Shown: piece after piece, positions 1 through 8,859 of the stretch
Layout: every line of letters starts with the position of its first letter
How positions within the stretch are numbered: the stretch's first letter is position 1
The notes under the pieces: generated by a model
Seen by the model: the letters and a program-made list of their open reading frames with translations, nothing else
Database searches by the model: none
Told to the model about the DNA's origin: nothing
DNA from: an uncultured Pseudomonadales bacterium
Lineage (GTDB): Bacteria; Pseudomonadota; Gammaproteobacteria; Pseudomonadales; Azotimanducaceae
Direction of reading: 5' to 3'
Length of the DNA stretch: 64,000 nt
Assembly: GCA_951813515.1 (NCBI GenBank)
Contig: OX638346.1
Span: 4,245,191 to 4,309,190, forward strand
Position numbers and translations under genes: made by a program

Positions 1-1
1 G

Positions 2-1351
2 AGCCTCGGCAAGTTCGGTCTCGGACTCAAGACCGCTTCAACGGCGTGGTGCCGACGGCTGTCGGTAATCAGCCGTCCATCCTGCGACGACCCACCGTTC
101 ATGGCCACGTGGGACCTGGACTACGTCAAGGAGAAGCGCGAATGGTTGCTCCTGGTCACCGACGAGCCGGACGCCGAAGCCGTCGAGCATCTTGACCGAA
201 TCGCATCCGGTCACGCCGGCACGGTCGTCCTTTGGACCAAAGTTGATCGCCTTCTGCGGAGCTACACCAATCCCACCGGTTCCCGCGCTCAGAGAGCCCT
301 GGCGCGCCGCTGCGATGACCTCCGATTCCACCTGGCCATGACCTACCAGCGTTTCCTGGACTCCAAGGACAAGCGCGCCCGGAAAATTCGCATAACGTTG
401 AATGGGAAGTCCGTCGGTGCATGGAGTCCATTCCAGGAGGGACTCTCAGAACTGGTCGCCGACGAAGCCAAGGCGGTTGACACCGGCGCAGAGTTCAGGG
501 TCCGTGCTTTCATCCTCCCTCGCCGGGAGGAGTTTCCGGATGATGCCCAGGCGCGCGAGGCCAGACTGTCGCCCGATCTGCAAGGGATCTACATCTACCG
601 CGAAAACCGCCTCATCCACAGTGCCGACTGGCTCGGCATGTTCCGGAAGGAACCCCACTCCAACCTGCTTCGCGTCGAGTTTTCCTTCGACCATCGCCTA
701 GACGACGCTCTTCAGCTCGATGTGCGCAAGTCCAAGATACTTCTGGACGACAACCTCCTCCGCTGGCTTCGGGAGGAGTTTCTCACCGCGCCCCGACGAG
801 AGGCCGACCGCAGATACCGCAAAGGGCGCGCTCAGGACATCAGCAAGAAAGCGAACAAGGGCGGGCACCTGGCTTCGAACAAGAACATCGCGAACAAGGA
901 GTCGCAGGTTGGAGGCCCCACAGTCACCGTCACGAACCCGGCTACCGGAGCGGTCAACGTGACCAACCAGCAAGGCACGTTTGCTGTCAAACTGCCCGTC
1001 GGTTCCGCCACGACACCCGGCCAGGTTCACGTCCAGCCGGCCGACGACGTCGCCGAAGGCGTCCTCTTCGAACCTGCACTGATCGAGATGCACAAGGCCG
1101 TTCGAATCAACACGCGGCATCCCTACTACCACAAGGTCTATGTCCCCAATCTCAACGACAGCGTCACCGTCCAGGGGCTGGACTCGCTGCTATGGGCGCT
1201 TTGCGTCGCTGAGCTGAGTTCGACGACTGACAGTACCAGCGAACTCTTCGGCGACATGCGCTACGAAGTCTCGCGGATCCTACGGAAACTCGTCGAGGGC
1301 CTCCCAGACCCTGCCGACTCCGACATCTCCGAAGAAGCCGATGGTCACTGA
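2..1351 (+). CDS. GHKL (MutL/MORC-like) ATPase, 5' end outside window
   Basis: The frame is open from the first bases and encodes GKFGLGLKTAS at once, which is the glycine-rich nucleotide-binding loop of GHKL ATPases, so the N-terminal part of the ATPase domain lies outside the window. The middle region, with GIYIYRENRLI and the later RKSKI, resembles the S5-like second domain of MutL/Hsp90 proteins, whose conserved Lys contacts ATP. A low-complexity Asn/Thr/Gly linker precedes an alpha-helical C-terminus. The stop overlaps the start of an HNH nuclease gene by 11 bp. Prokaryotic MutL/MORC-like ATPases are known from restriction and defence loci, so a defence role is inferred. The exact partner set here was not recognised. 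Confidence 0.7.
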   Translation, partial: SLGKFGLGLKTASTAWCRRLSVISRPSCDDPPFMATWDLDYVKEKREWLLLVTDEPDAEAVEHLDRIASGHAGTVVLWTKVDRLLRSYTNPTGSRAQRALARRCDDLRFHLAMTYQRFLDSKDKRARKIRITLNGKSVGAWSPFQEGLSELVADEAKAVDTGAEFRVRAFILPRREEFPDDAQAREARLSPDLQGIYIYRENRLIHSADWLGMFRKEPHSNLLRVEFSFDHRLDDALQLDVRKSKILLDDNLLRWLREEFLTAPRREADRRYRKGRAQDISKKANKGGHLASNKNIANKESQVGGPTVTVTNPATGAVNVTNQQGTFAVKLPVGSATTPGQVHVQPADDVAEGVLFEPALIEMHKAVRINTRHPYYHKVYVPNLNDSVTVQGLDSLLWALCVAELSSTTDSTSELFGDMRYEVSRILRKLVEGLPDPADSDISEEADGH

Positions 1352-2204
1352 GTCGCAGCAGCTTGCCCGATTAGTCGCCGCCGAAACTGGCCTCGCATGG
1401 GACATCGAAGACGGTGTCGATACCCGCGGCGATCCATGGCGCTTGCTGCGTCCTGCGGGCGCGCCGATCGACCACGCCTTTGCCATTCGCGTGACGACCC
1501 GCTGGCGCCGCGTCGTCATCACGTTCGAACCGGGGCAGTTCGCTGGCGACCTACTGGCTGCCATGGGCAATGCTGATACCGCCGGCCGGGCATGCTTTCA
1601 GGCAGTTCTAGCCGAGTGTTGCGAACTCGGTGGCGAGGTGCAGTTCCGCATCAACGACGCCGCCTGCGATCCTCAGAAGGAGGAGCGCTGGCCCTCCCAT
1701 TGGTCCCGTGTGTCGCTCAGTCTGAACACCCGAACCGATCCCGAGGTTCGCGACGGCGACCCGGGGCTCGACAACGCGCAGCGGTGGTCGCGGCTCTTTA
1801 TTGCCGCCATCGTCGCGCTCCTTCCCGTCCAACCACACCATGCTGACGAAGCGCAAGTTCCTATCGTCGGCTTCGCGGAAGGCGGAGCAACCATCCTTCA
1901 GTCGACTCGCTATGAGCGCGACCATCGCAACCGAGCAGCGGCGATCGCGATCTGGGGCTGTAGATGCCAGGCATGCGGAATGGATTTTGGCGACCGATAC
2001 GGCGACGTAGCTAGCGGCTTCATCCACGTGCACCACACGAAACCGGTCTCGGATCTTGCTCCTGGCACCGTCGTGAATCCGGCCAAAGACCTAGTCCCGC
2101 TTTGTCCTAACTGCCATGCAGTTGCACACCTCCGAAATCCACCGTTCTCTGTCGAAGAACTACGTGCCCTTTGCCACACTGGCGACGATTCTGATTCAGA
2201 TTGA
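1341..2204 (+). CDS. HNH endonuclease domain protein
   Basis: This 287-residue protein has an unrecognised N-terminal region of about 190 residues and a C-terminal HNH nuclease domain. Visible motifs are the zinc pair CQAC, the core FIHVHHTKP with the catalytic His, and the second zinc pair with trailing His, CPNCHAVAH. The start codon lies inside the end of the GHKL ATPase gene (11-bp overlap), which implies translational coupling and joint function. The pairing suggests an ATP-dependent nuclease or restriction system. The domain assignment is firm; the biological target is not known. Its 3' end overlaps the end of a convergent gene by 9 bp. Confidence 0.8.
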   Translation: MVTESQQLARLVAAETGLAWDIEDGVDTRGDPWRLLRPAGAPIDHAFAIRVTTRWRRVVITFEPGQFAGDLLAAMGNADTAGRACFQAVLAECCELGGEVQFRINDAACDPQKEERWPSHWSRVSLSLNTRTDPEVRDGDPGLDNAQRWSRLFIAAIVALLPVQPHHADEAQVPIVGFAEGGATILQSTRYERDHRNRAAAIAIWGCRCQACGMDFGDRYGDVASGFIHVHHTKPVSDLAPGTVVNPAKDLVPLCPNCHAVAHLRNPPFSVEELRALCHTGDDSDSD

Positions 2205-2582
2205 CGTCACGAAACCCAGTATTTCCGCCACCGCCCCAAGAACAAACAGCGCAGCAACTACCTTTCCCCACAATGGCCAGAGTGCCATCTCCCGTCTGAG
2301 ACGCTTGATCCTGTTGGGCTCAACAAAGCGCCGATGGGAGCGAGCAACCGCCACGAGGCAATGGCCCACCGACGGGTATCTTCCCTCAAACTGCCAACCA
2401 GGTATCTCCGACCGTACGAGTGTCGTTTCGTTCTGCCCATAGTGCCAGACGACCTCTTCGTCCCCGATCTGTCCGCCTCGGGCGTTCACCACCTGCGCGA
2501 TGATCTCGCCCCTGCACTCAATCCAGTGTTTGTGGCCGGCGTGGTTGTGCCCTACACGGTACTCTCCGAACGACTCCATTCG
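2196..2582 (-). CDS. Hypothetical small protein with C-terminal membrane anchor
   Basis: I do not recognise this 128-residue protein. It has a soluble N-terminal part with several His and Cys (GHNHAGHKH, IECRGEI) and a single C-terminal membrane segment around LWGKVVAALFVLGAVAEIL, so it should be tail-anchored. The ATG at 2582 is chosen because AGGGA sits about 7 bases upstream; the open frame extends further to 2729 without such support. It is convergent with the HNH gene and divergent from the next gene. It may be island cargo; no function can be assigned. Confidence 0.5.
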   Translation of the reverse strand, partial: RMESFGEYRVGHNHAGHKHWIECRGEIIAQVVNARGGQIGDEEVVWHYGQNETTLVRSEIPGWQFEGRYPSVGHCLVAVARSHRRFVEPNRIKRLRREMALWPLWGKVVAALFVLGAVAEILGFVTSI

Positions 2583-2727
2583 TTCCCTTCCGGATCCGAA
2601 ATCGCAATTCGACCAGCCCAGCTGGGCGCTCGTCAACCAAACGCGCGAACCCGGCGAGACCCGGACACTCGACACGAATTGCGCGTCTTGCGAAGATCTG
2701 CCGACAGTTCGACGAACCCTTCTAACC

Positions 2728-3093
2728 ATGCCAAATCCCGCCGCTCAAGCCTCATCCAAGACCTATCGCCATGCCACGAATCTGTTGGCCGACGAACTCG
2801 ACATCGAGCCCGACCACACGGCCCGACCGAGCGATGACTACCTCCGCGCCCTGGACCTCGTGGGCGATAAGCTCCGCGAGCGAGCTCGGAAATACTACCG
2901 ACTCGGCGTCCGGCGCGGGCTTATCGCCGCATGCAACAGAATGCTCCAAGGCGACCTGACGCTCGACGGCGACACGCTTCGGCTCTCCGAAAGCGGCATA
3001 ACGGTCATAGTCAAGATTCGATACGCTCCCGACGACAACAAGAAACGCCAATCGTTCAAGTTCACACCGGCAGAGCTAGAGTTCGAATCTTGA
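2728..3093 (+). CDS. Hypothetical protein of 121 residues
   Basis: This is a small, charged, probably cytoplasmic protein with a predicted helical first half (KLRERARKYYRLGVRR) and a strand-like C-terminal half ending FKFTPAELEFES. The open frame extends upstream to 2500, but those codons lie antisense to the neighbouring gene, so the ATG at 2728 is preferred. It is divergent from the membrane-anchored protein, with a 145-bp spacer that should hold both promoters. It lies between the ATPase-HNH pair and the integrase remnant, so it is probably island cargo. I recognise no family. Confidence 0.5.
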   Translation: MPNPAAQASSKTYRHATNLLADELDIEPDHTARPSDDYLRALDLVGDKLRERARKYYRLGVRRGLIAACNRMLQGDLTLDGDTLRLSESGITVIVKIRYAPDDNKKRQSFKFTPAELEFES

Positions 3094-3191
3094 GCGAGAC
3101 CCCGACTTCCACTCGTTCTTCGGGCGACGATCCGCCGATCTGTCAAGCCATCTGGCCACATCGCCGTCGACATCGAGCCAAATCGCGCTGC

Positions 3192-3509
3192 CTAACCTAG
3201 GGCACCCGCGTATCGCTCCATCAGCGCGCGGCGCGTCTCGACCATGTCCGAGCGCGCATAGCTTGCGACGACCAAACCGCCCAGTTCTCGCCGCGCTCCT
3301 GCGCCCAGGTCCGGAACGTCGAGCGGAACCCGCGCCGCGACATCGCAACGCCCGCCCGCTGCATCGCCCGGCGGATCGTCGAGTCCGGAATCACGCCGTC
3401 GGCAGGCCGGATTGGTGAAGACCACGCCGTGCGACCGCGACAGCTCGACCGCGCAATGTAGCACCTGCATCGCGACGTCCGACAACGGCAACACTGTGCC
3501 TTTCCTACC
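3192..3509 (-). pseudogene. Decayed 3' copy of the P4-type integrase gene
   Basis: This stretch closely matches the last third of the intact integrase gene at 4836-5975. Shared peptide segments include GVIPDSTIRRAMQRAGVAMS, FRSTFRTWAQERGENW and VVASYARSDM. Compared with the intact copy it has lost 34 bp just after GENW, which removes the second active-site His, and 2 bp near the segment VFTNPA. Both losses break the frame. No N-terminal part remains. It is the footprint of a second related element, or of a duplicated integrase end, at this site. Confidence 0.88.
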
Positions 3510-4476
3510 GGCACCTTGGACCCTGGAGTCGGAACCAAAGCAACCGGAATCCCCCTCGCTCGTCAACGTGACAGGCTTGGGGCCGAGCGTACTCGGCGCA
3601 GCGTCTTTGTCCCTGCGTAAGGTGAGCGTGGTCGACGCATTGCGACGCTAGCAACTCCACTTGGCAACCCGGTAGGCGATTCTTGAAGTGGGCGGCTGCG
3701 AATGCGTCACCCCCTCGCAGCCTCGCCGACGCAGTGGCGATACCATGCCGTTGCCACATCGACGAGTTTCCCTCATCGAATTGGTGAATGGCAATCAGCG
3801 CACCGTCGACTGATTCACACAGGGCCTTCCAGTCATGTTGCGCCTCGTAGAGTTCGTCGCGCCAAGCATGCCGCGGCCTCCCCACCTGGCCATCCCGTCC
3901 AAGCCAGTTCTTGATCGCACGACCGCGTTTCCCTGGACAGGAGACGCCGAAACCGTCGTAGCAGGCACAGAGGATGAATCGTTGTCCGTTCGCTAGCTTA
4001 ACGACGCGCCGGCACTCGGAGAAATCCCGGGAGGAAATCTCAAGGTTTTGCGCCTCAAACCCTTTTACCGGGAATACCTTGCGCCCAATGCCCGTCACTC
4101 CAGCCGGTCCCCAAGCCACGCACAACTGGTCTCCCTTCTTTCGTTTCGGCGCGGTATCGACCCCCAGCACTAGGAGCGATCCCGGCGCACGAGAGTCCAG
4201 TTCGGTGGCCGATCGACAAAGCTGTTGAGCAAAGGAAGCTCGCTCTATCCTGCGTTTCCTCGCCGCGAAGCCCAGTTGGCCCAGATCGGTATCCGCCAAA
4301 CGGAAGTAGCCGCCGGGGAAAAGCACGACCACGACTCGGTGCGGATGCTCGAGGATGGTTCGCACGACTCGCTTCACGAGCTGGGTTCGCTCCCGATTGT
4401 CTTCGGCGCCTTGGGAAGTGACGCCCTTGAGAGTGACGGTGAGGGCGAAGTTTGGTTCTCGCATGGCGATCTTCAT
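3505..4476 (-). CDS. Putative CN-hydrolase-like (nitrilase-like) protein
   Basis: This 323-residue protein has motifs that recall carbon-nitrogen hydrolases: VVVLFPGGYF where nitrilases carry FPE, GIGRKVFPV resembling the catalytic-Lys strand, and ILCACYDGFG resembling the CYD nucleophile elbow. The usual catalytic Glu in the FPE position is replaced by Gly, so activity is doubtful or the family is divergent. The ATG at 4476 has GAGGAT about 10 bases upstream. The last roughly 40 residues look unlike a folded domain and end at the edge of the integrase remnant, so the 3' end may be truncated or scrambled. It sits between two integrase copies and is probably mobile cargo. Confidence 0.5.
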   Translation of the reverse strand: MKIAMREPNFALTVTLKGVTSQGAEDNRERTQLVKRVVRTILEHPHRVVVVLFPGGYFRLADTDLGQLGFAARKRRIERASFAQQLCRSATELDSRAPGSLLVLGVDTAPKRKKGDQLCVAWGPAGVTGIGRKVFPVKGFEAQNLEISSRDFSECRRVVKLANGQRFILCACYDGFGVSCPGKRGRAIKNWLGRDGQVGRPRHAWRDELYEAQHDWKALCESVDGALIAIHQFDEGNSSMWQRHGIATASARLRGGDAFAAAHFKNRLPGCQVELLASQCVDHAHLTQGQRRCAEYARPQACHVDERGGFRLLWFRLQGPRCR

Positions 4477-4835
4477 GACAGATGATCCTCGGCGAGCTTA
4501 CGGTAGGCAGAGAAACATGTCATGAGACATGACCGAAGCCCATGAGATCGTACCGCGGTGCGCCTACGGGATCTCGCGGGGAATCGCCCGCCGAGGGCAC
4601 GGGCCGCTCAGCGGCCGCTAACACGTTCTCCCCATGTTTGTGCAGTGCAGCGCGCGGAGGTTAGGTCGTATGGCACCGGGAGGTCACCTACCGCTCCGCC
4701 ACCTTGCCTGTACGGCATCGCGCCCGCCCCTTTCCATGCAAGTGTCCGGTGCGCCTGAGCCACCGGTCCCCGCCTTTCTCCAGCAGGTCGTCGCCGGGTA
4801 GGCTGCAACCGTCGCCGAGCCGCCCAACTCCGGTT
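4477..4835. other. Intergenic stretch between island cargo and integrase 3' end
   Basis: No convincing gene, tRNA or terminator was seen in these 359 bases. A small inverted repeat (ATGTC, 4-base spacer, GACAT) lies near 4518-4531, just upstream of the CN-hydrolase-like gene, and could be an operator. The attachment site of the element should lie here or beyond 5975, but no repeat pair could be identified by eye. Confidence 0.4.
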
Positions 4836-5975
4836 TCAGACGCCGAGCGCGCCGGCGTAACGCTCCATCAGTGCGCGGCGCATCTCGAGCATGTCCGAAC
4901 GCGCATAACTCGCGACAACCGAACCGCCGACCCGGTGGCTCAGGCTGATCTCCGCCGCCTCCCAGTTCTCGCCGCGCTCCTGCGCCCAAGTCCGGAACGT
5001 CGAGCGGAAGCCGTGCGGCGACATCGCAACGCCCGCCCGCTGCATCGCCCGCCGGATCGTCGAGTCCGGAATCACGCCGTCGGCGGAGGCCGGGTTGGTG
5101 AAGACCACGCCGTGCGCCCGCGGCAGTTCGAGCGCGCCACGCAGCACCTGCATCGCGGCGCCCGACAGCGGCACGACGTGATCCTCCTTGATCTTGGCGT
5201 CCGGGCGGCCCGGGATCGTCCAGGTCCCCGCGTCGAGGTCGATCTCGGCCCACACCGCCCGGCGCACCTCGCACAGCCGCTTCGCCGTCAGCGCCGTGAA
5301 CCGGACCGCCTGCTTCACCGCATCCGAGCAGCCCGAGGCGTCGAGCTTCGCGAGTTCACCGGCGAGTTCCTCCGCCGGCAGGAACCTCGCGTGCGTCGGC
5401 GGCGGCACGTCGATCTGCCTCTTCGGACCGCTCGCCGGGTTCGCGATCTCCCTGTGCCCGCTGTCGATCGCCCACTGGCACACGCGCTCGATGCACGACA
5501 GCGCGAACTTCGCCGCCGAGGGCGTGTCGATCATCGTAGAGGCGATCGCCGCCGTCTGCTGCACGGTCACCTCCGCGACGGGCACCGCGCCGATGCGCGG
5601 CAGCACGTGCCTGCGCATCGTGTAGTCCCACCGGTAGCGCTGGTTCGACTGCCGGTTGTCCGCCCTGGGCGGCGGGAAGCGCTTCCAGCGCAGGTATTCG
5701 TCGTTGGCCTTCGCGAACGTCAGCGCGTCCCCGTTCCCATGCCGCGGATCGAAGCCGCCCTTGGCAAGGGCACGGTTGTTCGTCGCAATGCGCCGGGCCT
5801 CCTTCAGCGTCACGTCCGGGTACGCGCCGAGCCCCAAGTCGAGGCGCCTGCCGTCGACGCGCAGCACCTGCGTCCACGACCGGCTACCGCGCTTCTGCAC
5901 CATCAGGTAGAGTCCGTGGCCGTCGCCGTGACGGCCGGCCGGCAGGTTCGGAATCGCCTTCGCGTTGAGCTTCAC
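4836..5975 (-). CDS. P4-type tyrosine integrase
   Basis: This 379-residue site-specific recombinase would integrate or excise the surrounding island. The N-terminus has the DUF4102-type DNA-binding fold of phage P4 integrases (GLYLMVQKRGSRSW, then LGLGAYPDVTLKEAR). The catalytic set appears complete: R233 in TAKRLCEVR, K261, H321 and R324 in HGFRSTFR, H347 in LSHRVGG and the nucleophile Y357 in SYARSD. Length is normal to slightly short for the family (about 380-420). No adjacent tRNA was recognised, so the target site is unknown. A decayed copy of its last third lies 1.3 kb away. Confidence 0.93.
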   Translation of the reverse strand: MKLNAKAIPNLPAGRHGDGHGLYLMVQKRGSRSWTQVLRVDGRRLDLGLGAYPDVTLKEARRIATNNRALAKGGFDPRHGNGDALTFAKANDEYLRWKRFPPPRADNRQSNQRYRWDYTMRRHVLPRIGAVPVAEVTVQQTAAIASTMIDTPSAAKFALSCIERVCQWAIDSGHREIANPASGPKRQIDVPPPTHARFLPAEELAGELAKLDASGCSDAVKQAVRFTALTAKRLCEVRRAVWAEIDLDAGTWTIPGRPDAKIKEDHVVPLSGAAMQVLRGALELPRAHGVVFTNPASADGVIPDSTIRRAMQRAGVAMSPHGFRSTFRTWAQERGENWEAAEISLSHRVGGSVVASYARSDMLEMRRALMERYAGALGV

Positions 5976-6194
5976 CCGTCCTTCCCCGTGTTGTCGAACA
6001 GACGGACCAATCGTAGACGCCCAGCCCCTTGATTACAACATTAAGTTACAACAATTCGCTTCCGTACCAAGTCGCCTCTTCTTGGCCCAGATGGCCCCGA
6101 TTTTCGCAAAAAGATAACCATTACAGCAATTTAACACCCGGATAAGTCACCCTGCGGAATCCAGAGCGACCTCCCAGAACACTATGCTTCGATT

Positions 6195-6698
6195 ATGAAG
6201 CACCTCAAGCAGCCCATCGCTCGGCGCGCCAATGGCGAGGACGGCTGCGACGGCCACTTCTTCGAGCAGCGCTTCTACTCCGGCGCGCTTCTCAGCGAGA
6301 AGGCCATCATCGCAGCCATGGCCTATGTCGACCTGAATCCCGTTCGGGACAGGCTGGCGCAACGCCTCGAGCAGTGCCGAGACGCCTCCGTCGGAGTCCG
6401 TGTGCGAGAGAACAGCGCCAACGCCCTCACCGCCTACCTACAGCCCCTCGCCTCTGGACTCCCTCAGCCGACCGTCCCGCGCCTCGGCGTGACTCTCGCC
6501 GACTACCTCGAACTCCTGGGCAATATGGCCGACGCCCTGACCGGATCCCAGCCTCAACCGTCTGATCACATCGCGCGATGGATCGCTCGAACCGCCTCCC
6601 TGCGCAAACGCCAGCGCGCATACGGACCGGTCGAATCCCTACGACAATGGACCGGGCACCGCGGTTTCCAGCTGCGCGAGGAACCTCTGCCAAACTGA
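6195..6698 (+). pseudogene. RAYT (REP-associated tyrosine transposase), C-terminal fragment
   Basis: The segments GHFFEQRFYSGALLSEKA and MAYVDLNPVRDRLA are the hallmark C-terminal motifs of REP-associated Y1 transposases (IS200-related). The N-terminal half with the HUH metal motif is absent, and no remnant of it is visible upstream, so the gene is 5'-truncated and presumably inactive. Just downstream lies a cluster of short repeats with hairpin potential, as expected near RAYT genes. The ATG given is only the first in-frame Met of the surviving fragment. Confidence 0.82.
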
Positions 6699-7099
6699 CA
6701 CTCCCCGCCCGGCGGCGAGCGTTCTGAACTAACTTCAACGGACGCTTGACGCCCTTGACTTTTCTCACGGCCCGCCTTCCGCTCGCCCACAACGGGGCCG
6801 TCCGTTCAACCCTGTGGCCTTTCGTGGCCATCGAGTCAACTGGACTATGGCCGAACCTTCTGCCCCACTCCACACACTGCATTGTGAGCCTCGAATTCAA
6901 GCTGTCTGTGTCCCGAATCCAAGTGTCCCGATACACACCGTAGTTGTGTGTGTCTCGAGTCCACGAGTCCAACGTTAAAGACCAAGGTTTTGAACTATGT
7001 GTGTCTCAAGACCATCGAGACCACGGGTTAAACCACCGGTTATGTGTGTCTCGAAACCGCGTTGCTGGTTAAACCACCGGTTATGTGTGTCTCGAAACC
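6699..7099. repeat. Repeat cluster between RAYT fragment and recJ 3' end
   Basis: No gene is seen between 6699 and 7080. From about 6905 onward a unit related to GTGTGTCTCGAAACC recurs near 6905, 6947, 6999, 7043 and 7084. The last two are part of an exact 33-bp direct repeat at 7026-7058 and 7067-7099 (period 41 bp). Each copy contains AACC-ACC-GGTT, a short inverted repeat. The final copy lies in the 3' end of recJ and encodes its last residues and stop, so the cluster looks like repeated copying of the recJ tail or REP-type elements abutting it. Confidence 0.75.
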
Positions 7100-8778
7100 A
7101 CGGGTTCCAGGTCGTCCATGACCAACTGAAGGGTCTCCATACCCGAGTAGTCGTTCACGCCGAGGCGATAGAGAGCCCGGATGCGGTCGGCGCCGACGGG
7201 ACCATGGTTGAACGCTATGGCATCCACCACCGTGTCCCCATGTCGCAGTGTGAGTTTCAGGTGTCGCTGCCCCACCACACGCTCGGCGATGACTTCGAAA
7301 TCGCCATGGAACATCGGTTCCTCGAAGCTCTGACCCCAGGGCCCGTGTCCTGCGATCAGGCGCGCGTTTTCCAGCACGACGTCCGAGGGTTCGAGTTCGC
7401 CGTCGGTCACGCGGATGCCAGCGAGATCCCGCTCGCTGACACGCGCTTCGACGGCTTCGGAAAAAGCCTTCGTGAAGCGATCCAGTTGCGACCGCTTGAT
7501 CGACAGGCCCGCAGCCATCGCGTGGCCTCCAAATTTCACCATGAGTCCAGGGAAACGCGCTGCGACATCATCGAGAGCGTCGCGTATGTGGAGCCCGGGA
7601 ATGGAGCGGGCGGATCCCCTGAGTTCGCCCGGAGCGGCTTTGCCCGCGTCAGCGAAGGCGATGACGGGACGATGAAAGCGTTCACGAATACGCCCGGCGA
7701 CGATACCGATGACTCCCTGGTGCCACGAGGCATCGTAGAGACAGATCACGCTCCGATGCTCCATGTGGGATTCATCCACCAACAACGTCGCATCCATGGT
7801 CATGTCATGTTCGATGTCCCGGCGCTGCGTATTGAGCTGATCCAACTCCGTGGCAAGCCGTCGCGCCTCTACCGTCTCCGTGCTGAGCAGGCACCGAATA
7901 CCCGCGGTCATGTCGGATAGCCGGCCCGCCGCGTTCAGTCTCGGGGCGATGGCGAAACCGAGATCCTGAGCGGACACTGTGTGCATGCTCCGACCCGCCA
8001 CCTGGGCCAGGGCCCGGATTCCAGGACGCGCTCCTCCGGCCCGCATGCGCCGCAGCCCCTGGTGCACCAGGATTCGGTTGTTCAGGTCCAGGGGCACGAC
8101 ATCGGCGACGGTGCCGAGAGCCACCAGATCAAGCCAATTCGAGAGCTTCGGGGAACTCAACCCTCGCCGCTTGAAGAACCCGTCCTCCACGAGGATCGCG
8201 CGCACCCGGCTCAACACGTAGTAAATGACGCCGACACCAGCAAGCGCCTTGCTGGCGAATTCGCATCCCGACGCGTTCGGATTGACGAGGGCGCACGCCG
8301 GCGGCAACTCCTTGCCGGGCAGGTGATGGTCCGTGACGACGACATCGACGCCGGATTCCTGCGCCAGCACCACGCCGGCCACACTCGACATGCCGTTGTC
8401 CACGGTGACGATCAAGGCCGGTTCACGTTCCAGCGCAACGCGTACGATCTCCGGCGTCAGGCCGTATCCGAATGCAAACCGGTTCGGCACCAGGTATTCC
8501 ACGCGGTCCGCGCCAAGGGCATTGAGCAGCGACACGGCAAGCGCCGTGCCGGTGGCACCATCCGCATCAAAGTCGCCAAGAACCAAGATGGCTTCACCGC
8601 CGTCCACCGCGCGAGCGATGCGTGCCGCTGCCGCATCTATGCCGGACAAACCGTCTGGCGGCAGCAAGCGCGACAATGAGAGGTCCATGTCTTCGATAGA
8701 CGCGATACCTCGCCCGGCAAGCACCCGCGCGAAGAAACCGGGAAACTCTCGAAGAAGATCGGACGAAAGTTCCGGCAC
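7081..8778 (-). CDS. recJ: Single-stranded-DNA exonuclease RecJ
   Basis: RecJ is a 5'-3' single-strand exonuclease of recombination and mismatch repair. The DHH-family signature is complete: GDFDADGATG (motif I), DNG, the TDHH motif, and KFGGHAMAAGLS of the DHHA1 domain. The product is 565 residues, as expected. The only canonical in-frame start is GTG at 8778, but residues similar to the RecJ N-terminus (LIEIESREV) are encoded just upstream. A CTG at 8802 preceded by GGGAG could be the real start; an in-frame stop at 8829 limits extension. The stop codon lies within a repeat. It is last in the xerD-dsbC-hom-recJ series. Confidence 0.96.
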   Translation of the reverse strand: MPELSSDLLREFPGFFARVLAGRGIASIEDMDLSLSRLLPPDGLSGIDAAAARIARAVDGGEAILVLGDFDADGATGTALAVSLLNALGADRVEYLVPNRFAFGYGLTPEIVRVALEREPALIVTVDNGMSSVAGVVLAQESGVDVVVTDHHLPGKELPPACALVNPNASGCEFASKALAGVGVIYYVLSRVRAILVEDGFFKRRGLSSPKLSNWLDLVALGTVADVVPLDLNNRILVHQGLRRMRAGGARPGIRALAQVAGRSMHTVSAQDLGFAIAPRLNAAGRLSDMTAGIRCLLSTETVEARRLATELDQLNTQRRDIEHDMTMDATLLVDESHMEHRSVICLYDASWHQGVIGIVAGRIRERFHRPVIAFADAGKAAPGELRGSARSIPGLHIRDALDDVAARFPGLMVKFGGHAMAAGLSIKRSQLDRFTKAFSEAVEARVSERDLAGIRVTDGELEPSDVVLENARLIAGHGPWGQSFEEPMFHGDFEVIAERVVGQRHLKLTLRHGDTVVDAIAFNHGPVGADRIRALYRLGVNDYSGMETLQLVMDDLEPVVSRHT

Positions 8779-8859
8779 CTCTCGGGATTCGATTTCGATC
8801 AGTTCGCTCCCGTCACGCCGTACCCATCACGTTGGAGTCGCACGCGCCAACCCCGAGGA

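Noticed and set aside
5976..6194. Possible tRNA or attachment site beside the integrase start
   Set aside because: No cloverleaf or CCA-ended 3' tRNA segment could be folded by eye; only AT-rich sequence was seen.
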